A stretch of DNA of 64,000 bases from Mesobacillus persicus (GCF_900109925.1 NZ_FOBW01000003.1:310001-374000), one strand, 5' to 3'; shown: positions 26,124-33,649, numbered from the stretch's first letter. Numbers and translations: made by a program. The notes: generated by a model not told the origin, from the letters alone.

Positions 26124-26200
26124 ATTGTTTTCTTAAAGTTGTTGTTAAAATCTTAAAGCCGATTTTAACGTGTAAAAAGCTATTTTGTAAGAATCATATT
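26124..26200 (+). repeat. About 75-bp dispersed repeat, copy A
   Basis: Related to copies at 40815-40892 (same strand) and 35435-35512 (opposite strand). Shared order: TTGTTGTTAAAATC, short spacer, GATTTTAACGTGTAAAAAGCT. The GTTAAAATC / GATTTTAAC arms form a hairpin. Confidence 0.65.
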
Positions 26201-26210
26201 AAGTTTGCAT

Positions 26211-26256
26211 GCTCTTTTCGAATAGTGTTAAAAGTCCGTTTATACGCGAAAAGAGC
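26211..26256 (+). other. Hairpin upstream of second yrkH
   Basis: GCTCTTTTCG (26211-26220) pairs with CGAAAAGAGC (26247-26256). Another partial operator-like sequence, ATACCCTAGGAGGTAA (26279-26294), overlaps the RBS of the next gene; it may be chance. Confidence 0.45.
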
Positions 26257-26299
26257 CTAAAAAATTTTACATTAAAATATACCCTAGGAGGTAAGATAG

Positions 26300-27427
26300 A
26301 TGACAGTAAAAGCAATGAATTCAAAAGAAGTAACAGCTAAGGTGTTTAACAAAGAAACTATGTTTATTCTAGATGTTCGTAACGAAACGGATTTTCAGGA
26401 TTGGAAAATTGAAGGAGAAAACTTTCAATACTTCAACATTCCTTACTTTGAGTTACTAGATGGTGTGGAAGAAATCATGGATAAAATTCCAGCTGATATG
26501 GATGTTTTGGTTGTCTGTGCAAAAGAAGGGTCTTCTGTGATGGTTGCGGAAATGCTTTCTGAGGAAGGTCGCGATGTGGCTTACCTTGAAGGTGGTATGA
26601 AAACTTGGAGTGAACATTTAGAGCCAGTTAAGGTTGGCGATTTAAAAGATGGCGGAGAGCTTTACCAGTTTGTACGGATTGGAAAAGGGTGTCTATCTTA
26701 CATGGTTGTATCAAATGGCGAGGCAGCCATCATTGACTCTACTCGTATGACGGATATCTACCTTGATTTTGCAAAGAATATGAATGTTAACATCACTCAT
26801 GTTTTTGATACTCATTTACACGCTGATCATATTTCTGGTGGTCGTGTGATTGCAGAGCAAACAGGTGCAACTTACTGGTTACCACCGAAGGATGCAACAG
26901 AAGTTGTATTTGAATACCAGCCACTTGAGGGTGGGAATGATGTGAAGATTGGTGAAACGAACATCAATATTCACTCTCTATACTCACCAGGACACACAAT
27001 CGGGTCAACGTCCTTTGTAATTGATGAAAAGTTCCTTCTATCTGGTGATATCTTGTTTATCGATTCAATCGGAAGACCTGACCTTGCTGGTTTAGCAGAA
27101 GACTGGGTTGGCGATTTAAGAGAAACGCTTTACAAGCGTTACCGTGAGTTATCAGATGAACTAGTGGTACTTCCAGCCCACTTTATGATTATCGATGAGT
27201 TAAATGAAGATGGAAGTGTCTCTGAAAAGCTAAGTACATTGTTTGCTAAAAACCATGGCTTGAACATTGAAGACGAAAACGAGTTCAGAAGTTTAGTGAC
27301 GGAAAATCTGCCACCGCAACCAAATGCATACCAGGAAATTCGTGAAACGAATATGGGTAAAATTACCCCAGATGCAGAGCAGCAACGTGAAATGGAAATC
27401 GGACCAAATCGCTGTGCGGTACGTTAA
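26300..27427 (+). CDS. yrkH: Rhodanese-MBL-fold persulfide enzyme (YrkH-like), copy 2
   Basis: A 375-residue paralogue of the gene at 23555: N-terminal rhodanese-like domain ([16 protein letters not shown]) and C-terminal MBL domain with [40 protein letters not shown] and PAHFMI. It ends with the same [10 protein letters not shown]...IGPNRCAVR tail. A persulfide dioxygenase-type or related thiosulfate-forming reaction is likely. RBS AGGAGGT overlaps an operator-like sequence. It is followed 37 nt later by a stand-alone TusA, giving the yrkH-yrkI-yrkJ order of B. subtilis. Confidence 0.9.
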   Translation: MTVKAMNSKEVTAKVFNKETMFILDVRNETDFQDWKIEGENFQYFNIPYFELLDGVEEIMDKIPADMDVLVVCAKEGSSVMVAEMLSEEGRDVAYLEGGMKTWSEHLEPVKVGDLKDGGELYQFVRIGKGCLSYMVVSNGEAAIIDSTRMTDIYLDFAKNMNVNITHVFDTHLHADHISGGRVIAEQTGATYWLPPKDATEVVFEYQPLEGGNDVKIGETNINIHSLYSPGHTIGSTSFVIDEKFLLSGDILFIDSIGRPDLAGLAEDWVGDLRETLYKRYRELSDELVVLPAHFMIIDELNEDGSVSEKLSTLFAKNHGLNIEDENEFRSLVTENLPPQPNAYQEIRETNMGKITPDAEQQREMEIGPNRCAVR

Positions 27428-27464
27428 ATCATAAATTATTTTTTACAACAGGGGGATGTTTTGA

Positions 27465-27692
27465 ATGGAATCAACAAAAGTATTAGATGCAAAAGGGCTT
27501 GCATGCCCAATGCCAATCGTAAAAACAAAAAAGGCAATGAATGAGCTTGAAGCAGGTCAAGTACTAGAAATTCACGCGACGGATAAGGGTGCGAAGAATG
27601 ACCTACAAGCTTGGGCAAAATCTGGCGGTCATGAACTTGTTAAACATGAAGATGAAGGCGATGTTCTGAAATTCTGGATTAAAAAGGGGTAA
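27465..27692 (+). CDS. yrkI: TusA-family sulfur carrier (YrkI-like)
   Basis: A 75-residue TusA/SirA-like protein with the persulfide cysteine in LDAKGLACPMPIVKTKK (C13), nearly identical in that region to the TusA half of the fusion at 22548, and a C-terminal DVLKFWIKKG. It should accept sulfur from rhodanese or DsrE-like partners. RBS GGGGGA. A short terminator separates it from the transporter gene, which may lower expression of the latter. Confidence 0.92.
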   Translation: MESTKVLDAKGLACPMPIVKTKKAMNELEAGQVLEIHATDKGAKNDLQAWAKSGGHELVKHEDEGDVLKFWIKKG

Positions 27693-27698
27693 ATCATA

Positions 27699-27722
27699 GG
27701 GAACCAATTTGGTTCCCTTTTT
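27699..27722 (+). terminator. Intra-cluster terminator
   Basis: GGGAACCAA / TTGGTTCCC stem followed by five T, between yrkI-like and the TauE/SafE gene. Confidence 0.8.
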
Positions 27723-27739
27723 AAAAGGGGGGAAACTTG

Positions 27740-28516
27740 ATGGACTTTGGCTTTATACTTACAATCTTTTTAATTGGTTTTATCGGTTCATTTATATCCG
27801 GGATGCTGGGTATAGGTGGTTCGATTATTAAATATCCGATGTTATTATATATTCCACCGATGCTAGGTTTCGCTGCATTCACTGCCCATGAAGTTTCGGG
27901 AATTAGTGCCGTGCAAGTGTTTTTCGCGACCATTGGTGGGGTTTGGGCTTACCGTAAGGGCGGCTATTTAAATAAATCGTTAATTACTTATATGGGTGCT
28001 AGTATTTTAATTGGTAGTTTTATTGGTGGGTACGGTTCTAAGCTGATGTCGGAAGCTGGAATCAACTTAATCTATGGAATCTTGGCACTAATTGCTGCCG
28101 TGATGATGTTTATTCCTAAGAAAGGCATTGACGATATTCCACTTGACCAAGTAACGTTTAATAAATGGATTGCGGCTACGCTATCTTTAATTGTCGGAGT
28201 CGGTGCCGGGATTGTTGGGGCAGCTGGGGCGTTCTTACTCGTTCCGATTATGCTTGTTGTCTTAAAAATCCCAACGAGGATGACGATTGCCTCCTCATTG
28301 GCAATTACCTTGATTTCTTCCATTGGAGCAACGGTCGGAAAAGTCACGACAGGACAAGTGGATTGGGGTCCTGCTGCCGTGATGGTTATTGCTAGTCTAA
28401 TTGCTTCTCCAATCGGAGCGATACTCGGGAAGAAAGTGAATACGAAAGTGCTCCAAATTATTTTGGCCGTGTTGATTTTGGCTACAGCAATTAACATCTG
28501 GATGGATATTTTATAA
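27740..28516 (+). CDS. yrkJ: TauE/SafE family anion exporter (YrkJ-like)
   Basis: A 258-residue membrane protein with about eight helices. The repeats show the family motifs [24 protein letters not shown] and [22 protein letters not shown]. TauE/SafE proteins export sulfite, sulfonates or similar anions; next to persulfide-oxidising enzymes, sulfite or thiosulfate efflux is the natural guess. ATG at 27740 is preferred over TTG 27737, with AAAAGGGGGG upstream. The micro-gene at 28536 follows 19 nt after its stop and shares its terminator. Confidence 0.92.
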   Translation: MDFGFILTIFLIGFIGSFISGMLGIGGSIIKYPMLLYIPPMLGFAAFTAHEVSGISAVQVFFATIGGVWAYRKGGYLNKSLITYMGASILIGSFIGGYGSKLMSEAGINLIYGILALIAAVMMFIPKKGIDDIPLDQVTFNKWIAATLSLIVGVGAGIVGAAGAFLLVPIMLVVLKIPTRMTIASSLAITLISSIGATVGKVTTGQVDWGPAAVMVIASLIASPIGAILGKKVNTKVLQIILAVLILATAINIWMDIL

Positions 28517-28535
28517 TAAAGGTCAGGTGATCTCG

Positions 28536-28694
28536 TTGGAAAAGGAAAAGAGAAATGATTGTGGACCTACTGGTTCCTGAGGAATCAATTCTAAGCCAAT
28601 CCCAGGTCGTCGTAAAAGCGTTCCGCCCGTTTGACCTGGTGTTTGGGTGTGGCTCCTGGTAGGAGCCGGTATGTTGATATCGAATTGGTTATAA
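28536..28694 (+). CDS. Candidate 52-residue membrane micro-selenoprotein (two in-frame TGA codons)
   Basis: A frame starting at TTG 28536, with AGGTGATC just upstream matching the ribosomal anti-SD, runs to TAA 28692-28694. It reads LEKEKRNDCGPTGS, TGA (28578-28580), GINSKPIPGRRKSVPPV, TGA (28632-28634), then PGVWVWLLVGAGMLISNWL, a plausible C-terminal membrane helix. If both TGA are selenocysteine it is a 52-residue protein with C9, U15 and U33. The second TGA is followed by a perfect seven-pair hairpin with loop GGT, 23 nt away. The first has only weak structure of its own, so it is less certain. It lies 19 nt after the TauE/SafE gene, before the shared terminator at 28700. The family is not recognised. 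Without Sec decoding only a 14-residue peptide is made. Confidence 0.55.
28651..28667 (+). promoter_or_regulatory. Candidate bacterial SECIS element (micro-gene)
   Basis: GGCTCCT (28651-28657) pairs perfectly with AGGAGCC (28661-28667), loop GGT. The spacing from TGA 28632-28634 to the loop is 23 nt, inside the bSECIS range. The second TGA also forms part of another stem, CCAGGTC (28602-28608) with GACCTGG (28633-28639). Confidence 0.6.
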
Positions 28695-28699
28695 AAAAG

Positions 28700-28724
28700 G
28701 AGGCTGATTACAGTCTCTTTTTTT
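28700..28724 (+). terminator. Terminator ending the sulfur-relay cluster
   Basis: GAGGCTG / CAGTCTC (one G-U pair), ATTA loop, seven T. It places the micro-gene inside the transcript. Confidence 0.85.
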
Positions 28725-28746
28725 GTACTTTTTTTGAAAGTGTAAC

Positions 28747-29169
28747 TTACTTAATACCTGTAGAGTCAATTTCAATAATGGTCGGTTCGTATCTTGAGAT
28801 GACATCCACTTTGTGATCAATACAAGCTAAAGAGTAATGAGTTAATTTTTCTTTTGATTCCTTATGGATACGATCTAAGTAATTAGATTGCTGATAGATT
28901 CGAAAGGCTTCACCCTGGAAGGTCTCCGTATTGTTCCAAGTTGTAAAATCGTCATAGATGACCGAATAGGTAACATAATTTTTAAAGTCGATTTGTAAGG
29001 TTTTAACTTTGCTATCTGGGTGGGGGAAAATGAGTAAGTCAGTTGGATTCTCGCTTTTATTAACGATGATCCTCAGTTTTACTTCATTTGTTCTTGGTTC
29101 TAAGATCTGCTCAAATGAAATATGGTCCCCCGTTTCTTTGGTTAACTCCTCGAAAGTCATGTTCGTCAC
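28747..29169 (-). CDS. Hypothetical protein
   Basis: A 140-residue soluble, mixed alpha/beta-looking protein with no signal peptide or membrane segment. It contains KLRIIVNKSENPTDLLIFPHPDS and YVTYSVIYDDFTTWNN, and two cysteine-poor halves. I do not recognise the family. ATG at 29169 with GAGGTGACGAAC upstream supports translation. It converges on the sulfur-relay cluster and lies just downstream of the zinc-finger gene at 29197 on the same strand (27-nt gap), so they may be co-transcribed. Confidence 0.6.
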   Translation of the reverse strand: MTNMTFEELTKETGDHISFEQILEPRTNEVKLRIIVNKSENPTDLLIFPHPDSKVKTLQIDFKNYVTYSVIYDDFTTWNNTETFQGEAFRIYQQSNYLDRIHKESKEKLTHYSLACIDHKVDVISRYEPTIIEIDSTGIK

Positions 29170-29196
29170 CTCAAATGTACCTCACAGATGGAATGG

Positions 29197-29406
29197 TCAA
29201 GCAATAAACCGGCATTTAGGAAAGCTACTACAGCCTTTGAACTTGCCCTTTTTTCCTGTTCTTACAACCAATTGACCACCACACCGAGGGCAAATATTGT
29301 TCAATACCTTTTGATTTCGTGTGTTTTTATCAGTTTTGAGATCTTCTACATGCTGTTTACTTTGCTCTTTTTTCGCTTTGCGGTCTTTTAAAATAAATCG
29401 AGACAA
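29197..29406 (-). CDS. Small topoisomerase-type C4 zinc-finger protein
   Basis: A 69-residue basic protein. The C-terminal half is a C4 zinc finger of topoisomerase I type, CPRCGGQLVVRTGKKGKFKG followed by CSSFPKC, which binds single-stranded DNA in larger enzymes. The N-terminal half is lysine-rich and probably disordered. The start is uncertain: TTG at 29406 has no clear RBS. It may be a stand-alone nucleic-acid-binding peptide or a leftover of a larger protein. Confidence 0.6.
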   Translation of the reverse strand: MSRFILKDRKAKKEQSKQHVEDLKTDKNTRNQKVLNNICPRCGGQLVVRTGKKGKFKGCSSFPKCRFIA

Positions 29407-29551
29407 TAAATGATTTATTTTTTGTCTTTCCCAATATAATAGTAGAATACCATACTTAAGTCCTATATTAGGTTAATATATTCTATTATTATCCAATTTG
29501 TTTGTGGTAGTCTTATACATATAAAAATTCGGTTGAAAGGGAGAGATTTCT

Positions 29552-30037
29552 TTGCCACAAATAAAAACGGAAAGACTTGAAATGGTTACACTAACGGCTG
29601 ATATGATGGAGGCGATTTTAAAGGGAGCAACGGAGGATTTCGACTATCAGTTAGCAGCTGAGTGGCCCTTAGATGTATATAAACAATTTTTCAACTACAA
29701 GATTGAGAGATTTCGTAAGTATCCTCATGAGAACGAGTGGGAAGGTGTCATCATTGATAAACAAGAGCAACTCATTGTTGGGGATATGGGATTTAAAGGT
29801 GGACCTGATCAAGAGGGGATCATTGATCTTGGGTACAGCATTGTCCCTAGCTATCAGGGAAGAGGCTATGCTACGGAAATGGGGAAAGCGATGGTAGAGT
29901 GGGCAGAGGCCAATCCAAATGTAAAAAAGATCGTCGCTACTTGTGACCCGGATAATCTTGCCTCGATTCGGGTGTTGGAGAAAATAGGGTTTAAGCGAAC
30001 GAAGCAGACGGAGGAAAGTATTTTTTGGGTTTACTAG
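29552..30037 (+). CDS. GNAT family N-acetyltransferase
   Basis: A 161-residue RimJ/RimL-like acetyltransferase (Acetyltransf_3). It begins IKTERLEMVTLTADM; the acetyl-CoA-binding motif is SYQGRGYATEMGKAMVEWA (about 111-129), and PDNLASIRVLEKIGFKRT (about 137-154) is the conserved terminal motif. The substrate is unknown. The start is TTG at 29552 with GGGAGAGA upstream. Monocistronic, followed by a terminator near 30183. Confidence 0.88.
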   Translation: MPQIKTERLEMVTLTADMMEAILKGATEDFDYQLAAEWPLDVYKQFFNYKIERFRKYPHENEWEGVIIDKQEQLIVGDMGFKGGPDQEGIIDLGYSIVPSYQGRGYATEMGKAMVEWAEANPNVKKIVATCDPDNLASIRVLEKIGFKRTKQTEESIFWVY

Positions 30038-30182
30038 GGAAAGGTTCTCTGTTTTTACTATGGGGATCGGTGGTTCAATGCACTCGTTTTGAGTGTTTCG
30101 GAGGGAGTTAGGAATGCTAGTGTTAGACGCCCAGTTTGATTTTTATGTTAAGGGATCAACTCAAAATCAAGCTTCTGCTTTT

Positions 30183-30221
30183 GCAACCGTTGTCGGAGAA
30201 CCGATACGGTTGTATTTTTTT
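30183..30221 (+). terminator. Terminator before the solute-binding protein gene
   Basis: CAACCGTTGTCGG pairs with CCGATACGGTTG (slight bulge), then seven T. Confidence 0.75.
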
Positions 30222-30275
30222 ACATGACTTCTCCAATTTAAGAATATATATAACCAAACGAAAGGAGGCGGGATA

Positions 30276-31889
30276 ATGACATCAAGGAATCCAACTGATA
30301 AACCCGTGGGCACAATCCATGTGGTGGATCCTTCTCCTTATAATTGGCTTTATGTATTATTCCATACAATGGAAGAACCGGTTCGAGCCGACCGAGCGGG
30401 GCGTGTGATTGCGTCACTGGCCTCAAAGGCAAAATGGATAAACCAGACAACTCTTAAAATCGAACTGCGAAAAGGCGTCCTTTTTCATGATGGTGAAGAA
30501 TTCACCGCAAAGACAGTGAAGAGGAATTTCAACGAGCTTCAGAAATGGAACGCGCCGCACCCACCGGGGACTTGGCTCAACTTTCCGACCGGAACGACTT
30601 TGAAGGTAGTCGATGACTATACCGTCCAATTTCATTTTCCCAAGCCTGATGGTCTTGCGCTTGGCAAAATGCGTGGCAACCATATGGGGAACTCGCAGTT
30701 TTATCAGTCGATTGGCTTTGGTTATGCAAAGCTTGGCACAGGTGAGGGACATTGGTGAGTATTGGATGCACCAGGCCCGTGGGGCACTGGACCATTTTTG
30801 TTATCAAAAGGGTACTCTTCGATCAACAATGTACCAGCCATCATAAAAAAGAAACCGTTTGAAGCCACGTGGTTGACGGTAAAGGAAAACAGGACTCCCA
30901 GCGTGGTGCTTGATGCCAATCAAAACTATTGGAATAAGAATCGTGGACCAAGATTGAATAAAATTGTTTTTCGGAATGATGTATCTCAAGAGCAGGCGCT
31001 GCATTTATGTACAACAGCAGAGGGGCAAGTCGATATCGTGACACAGGTTCAGCCAAAAGATGCAAAAAAGGTCATCATGTCAAGCTACGCCAAGTTAGTC
31101 ACCGCCAAGGGAAACCAAGTTCTTGCCGGCGTATTTAATCGGTTTAAAAAGGATGTTAATTTTAATGATCGTAACCTGCGCTTAGCTTTGAATTTAGCGG
31201 TGGACCGAGAGGAATTGGTTCAACGTGGTTTTCATGGCTATGCCGACCCTGTCCCAGCGATGACGCCACCTTGGGCGATTGATTACCCTGAAGATTTGAC
31301 ACCAAGGGCGTATGATCAAGAAAATGCTCGTGCGTTATTAAAAAAGGCAAACTGGCCTGAGGGAAGAAAACTTAAACTGGCTGCCACTAAAAAACAAACG
31401 GCGATTGCAAAACTCATCGCAAACCAAATACAAAGGACGTTGCGTCTGCGTGTTGATGTAATCATCATACCCGAGGAGCACGAAGTCAATTGGATGCGCA
31501 TAGTAGCCGAGAAAAAGCTTGTTCCTGCTTGGGATATTCTGTTGGCGAATGCAACCGCGTTATTTTATGAGGATACGCCAGCTTTTTTCCACCGGGAATT
31601 TTTCGGAGCGAATGGGGCGTTAAGAGCGGGGCCAGAACTCCCCCAATTTAATCAATTGTTTCAGAACATGGCTGGAGAAGTAGACAAGAAGAAGCGGGTG
31701 GAGGTAGCAAAGGAAATCGATCGCTATGCGTTTAAGGAAGTTCTTGCTCTCTTCCTTTGTATCCCACAGTCTCTCTATGCGGTAAACAAACAAGTGAAAT
31801 TTCACCCATACAGAACTACCTTTGAATTAGCAGAAACCGAAGTCACAGTGGACCATTGGTCGAGACGGAATTATCCAGGGCGTGCGTAG
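30276..31889 (+). CDS. SBP_bac_5-type solute-binding protein, candidate selenoprotein (in-frame TGA at codon 161)
   Basis: A single frame of 537 residues from ATG 30276 (RBS GAAAGGAGGCGGG) to 31889, broken only by TGA at 30756-30758. The text on each side is continuous for the family: GYAKLGTGEGHW, TGA, VLDAPGPWGTGPFLLSKG. The fold is that of peptide/nickel/oligopeptide-binding proteins (SBP family 5): FHTMEEPVRADRAGRVIASLA, FHDGEEFTAKTVKRNF, LALNLAVDREELVQRGFHGYADPV. Unlike normal family members it has no signal peptide or lipobox and no permease genes beside it, so it may be cytoplasmic. A strong hairpin starts 12 nt after the TGA with its loop at 20 nt, fitting a bSECIS, so U161 is proposed. 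Alternative: a nonsense-mutated gene, with a second start at TTG 30762 unsupported by any RBS. Confidence 0.75.
30771..30790 (+). promoter_or_regulatory. Candidate bacterial SECIS element (solute-binding protein gene)
   Basis: CCAG-GCCC (30771-30778) pairs with GGGC-A-CTGG (30782-30790), an eight-pair GC-rich stem with one bulged A and loop GTG. Spacing from TGA to loop is 20 nt, the same as in the DsbA-like gene. A bulged base in the stem is also known in the E. coli fdhF element. Confidence 0.72.
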
Positions 31890-31909
31890 GCATGACCTGG
31901 ATTTTTTTA
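31873..31909 (+). terminator. Terminator after the solute-binding protein gene
   Basis: ATCCAGG / CCTGGAT stem followed by seven T; the stem overlaps the last codons of the gene. Confidence 0.8.
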
Positions 31910-31929
31910 TGGGTAAAAAACGCTGAAAA

Positions 31930-32424
31930 TCATGTTAACGGCTTCAAGCTAAAATAATCTAAAGCTTGATTCACAGAATCGAGATCATAGATTCTTTTCT
32001 CAAGACAAAATTGAATGACTAAATCATAAGTATCACTTTCCGACAAGGAATAGCCTGCCGCACTTAAAAGCTCATCGGTATTGTCGTAATCCAACTCAAG
32101 GGCCAAGGCAAGAGCAATCACGGTATTTTTACGAGGACGGTAGTTTGGAATCGAACGGATTTTCGAAAAGTGTTTACGATCCATGCCTGCACGTTTATAA
32201 ACATCTGCATCACGATAGCCTTTCTGGTCGATAAATCCAAACAGCACTTGGCTAAGTGTTGGCTTACGATTGGCGTCAATAAAATCTTTTAGTTCACTAT
32301 GTTGGACATTCTCAAGAATATTGAAGTCGCTGTCCATGTTCATTTCAGAGGATTTACAAATCATTTCGTTTTGGTAACTATGTATATACCTTTCTAACTC
32401 TAGTAAAATCTCTTTTTCGAGCAT
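31930..32424 (-). CDS. Helix-turn-helix regulator-like protein next to vWA gene
   Basis: A 164-residue protein. The N-terminal about 50 residues are helical and polar. The middle resembles an XRE-type HTH: SQVLFGFIDQKGYRDADVYKRAGMDRKHFSKIRSIPNYRPRKNTVIALALALELDYDNTDELLSAAGYSL, a layout often seen in appended HTH domains. RBS AGGAGGT at about 32435. It is divergent from the vWA gene at 32522, with both starts within 100 bp, so it probably regulates that pair. The short palindrome GTCGC...GCGAC between them may be the site (inference). Confidence 0.78.
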   Translation of the reverse strand: MLEKEILLELERYIHSYQNEMICKSSEMNMDSDFNILENVQHSELKDFIDANRKPTLSQVLFGFIDQKGYRDADVYKRAGMDRKHFSKIRSIPNYRPRKNTVIALALALELDYDNTDELLSAAGYSLSESDTYDLVIQFCLEKRIYDLDSVNQALDYFSLKPLT

Positions 32425-32521
32425 AGGGTCTACCTCCTAAAATGTCGCTTTACAGGCGACCAAAAAATGGATGAACTTAAGTACTATTGTATCAGAAAGA
32501 ATTATTAGGAGGATGAATTCT

Positions 32522-33118
32522 ATGAATACTAACTTAACTGAGATTATTTTTTTATTGGACCGTAGTGGCTCAATGGCAGGGCTTGAAAAAGATACAATTG
32601 GTGGCTTTAATTCTTTTATTAACAGGCAGAGTCAACTAGAGGGAGAAACGCTTGTTACCGCTGTTCTGTTTGATGATGAATATGAAGTGTTGTGGAATGG
32701 GGGTGCAGCAAAGGATATAAAATTAACCGAAGAAGACTATTATGTGAGAGGATGCACAGCCCTTTTAGAAGCGGTAGGTAAAACCATTCTAGATGTCGGC
32801 TATCGCTTATCGAAAACGGATGAGGAACAACGACCGGGAAAGATTTTGTTTGTGATAACGACAGATGGAATGGAAAATGCCAGCCGTGAATTCACTTATA
32901 AAAAAGTAAAAGAATTGATTCGCCATCAGCAAGAGAAATATCGCTGGGAATTTATTTTTATGGGCGCCAATATCGATGCAGCGGAAGAAGCCGATCAACT
33001 CGGCATCGCAAAGGAAAGTGCCTTCACCTTCGAAGCCTCCGAAAAAGGCGTCGAAGTCATGTACGAGAAGGTGGATGAGATTGTGTCGGTAAAGCGGAGG
33101 GGAATTTCGGACTTTTAA
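32522..33118 (+). CDS. von Willebrand factor A (vWA) domain protein
   Basis: A 198-residue cytoplasmic vWA protein. The MIDAS metal site is complete: DRSGS (D13), the threonine in GCTALLEAVG and the aspartate in ITTDGMENAS. Such stand-alone vWA proteins act as metal-dependent protein-binding modules, in some cases in tellurite/stress or chelatase-like systems. ATG at 32522 is best, 9 nt after AGGAGG; ATG at 32513 is too close. Function unknown; it is paired divergently with an HTH gene. Confidence 0.85.
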   Translation: MNTNLTEIIFLLDRSGSMAGLEKDTIGGFNSFINRQSQLEGETLVTAVLFDDEYEVLWNGGAAKDIKLTEEDYYVRGCTALLEAVGKTILDVGYRLSKTDEEQRPGKILFVITTDGMENASREFTYKKVKELIRHQQEKYRWEFIFMGANIDAAEEADQLGIAKESAFTFEASEKGVEVMYEKVDEIVSVKRRGISDF

Positions 33119-33154
33119 GATTGGTTCTGTTCAAGGAAATTGATTTCACTCAAT

Positions 33155-33346
33155 GTTGATAGGAGCGGAAGGCACTCGACTCCTCGAAAATGAAAAACGC
33201 ATTTTCTCGTGCGTGGGCAGATTCAAAGATGTAAAATTCAATGTCCTGCGGGAGTACGGGGCAGGGGAGACCCCACAGGCGCTTCAAGCGCCGAGGAGGC
33301 TCCCCGGCACGCCCGCGGAAAGCGAGTGCCTGGAGCGGATATCAAC
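33155..33346. repeat. Large GC-rich structured repeat, copy 1 (192 bp)
   Basis: Bounded by GTTGAT and ATCAAC, with GGCACTCG / CGAGTGCC next inside. It contains CCTGCGGGAG, GGGGAGACCCCACAGG, GAGGAGGCTCCCC and CCCGCGGAAAGCG. Compared with copy 2 it carries about 60 bp of extra, less GC-rich sequence. ORFs across it lack RBS and are not genes. Confidence 0.85.
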
Positions 33347-33399
33347 ATAGGTTTAACTGAGTCTAAAAACTTAAATGTTAAAATTGGTAATTTAACTGA

Positions 33400-33429
33400 T
33401 TGACAAACCACAGCGAACTAGTATATATT
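33400..33429 (+). promoter_or_regulatory. Promoter of the Mn2+ riboswitch transcript
   Basis: TTGACA (33400-33405), 18-bp spacer, TATATT (33424-33429), about 20 nt before the aptamer. Confidence 0.75.
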
Positions 33430-33448
33430 AATATTAATTATTTGAATA

Positions 33449-33569
33449 GTTCTCCTAAAGGGGAGTAGCTTTTACAGCAGAGTCGTCATTTCGGAGGTCA
33501 CGAATCTCCCGGCTTTGTTGGCAACGATACCGTTGTTAGCAAGACCTTTACCAATCTGGTAAAGGTCTT
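33449..33569 (+). promoter_or_regulatory. yybP-ykoY (manganese) riboswitch with terminator
   Basis: Conserved blocks are AAAGGGGAGTAGC, AGTCGTCA, TCCCGGCTTTGTTGGC and TAGCAAGACCTTTACC. The 3' strand of P1 (ACCTTTA) is also the 5' arm of the terminator AAGACCTTTACC / GGTAAAGGTCTT (33541-33569), so Mn2+ binding should allow read-through. The TerC/YkoY-type gene at 34507 is the classic target, although two other small genes intervene. Confidence 0.9.
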
Positions 33570-33580
33570 TTATTGTTTTT

Positions 33581-33617
33581 AAAACCTTTACCATAGTCTG
33601 GTAAAGGTTTTTTATTT
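33581..33617 (+). terminator. Second terminator in tandem with the riboswitch terminator
   Basis: AAAACCTTTACC / GGTAAAGGTTTT with seven-base loop and T run, 11 nt after the first; the arms share ACCTTTACC with it, so it looks like a duplication. Confidence 0.85.
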
Positions 33618-33649
33618 GTTCTGTTAAATAGTATTAATTTTCACGAAAA

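Noticed and set aside
30114-30227. A 37-codon ORF with GGAGGG upstream
   Set aside because: It runs through the terminator hairpin at 30183-30221 and shows no recognisable protein features.
30762-31889. A separate gene starting at TTG 30762
   Set aside because: No RBS in front; the sequence continues the upstream domain without a gap, so it is treated as one gene with an internal TGA.
33153-33403. ORFs of 64-65 codons between the vWA gene and the riboswitch
   Set aside because: They lie in the GC-rich structured repeat, lack RBS, and reflect its composition.
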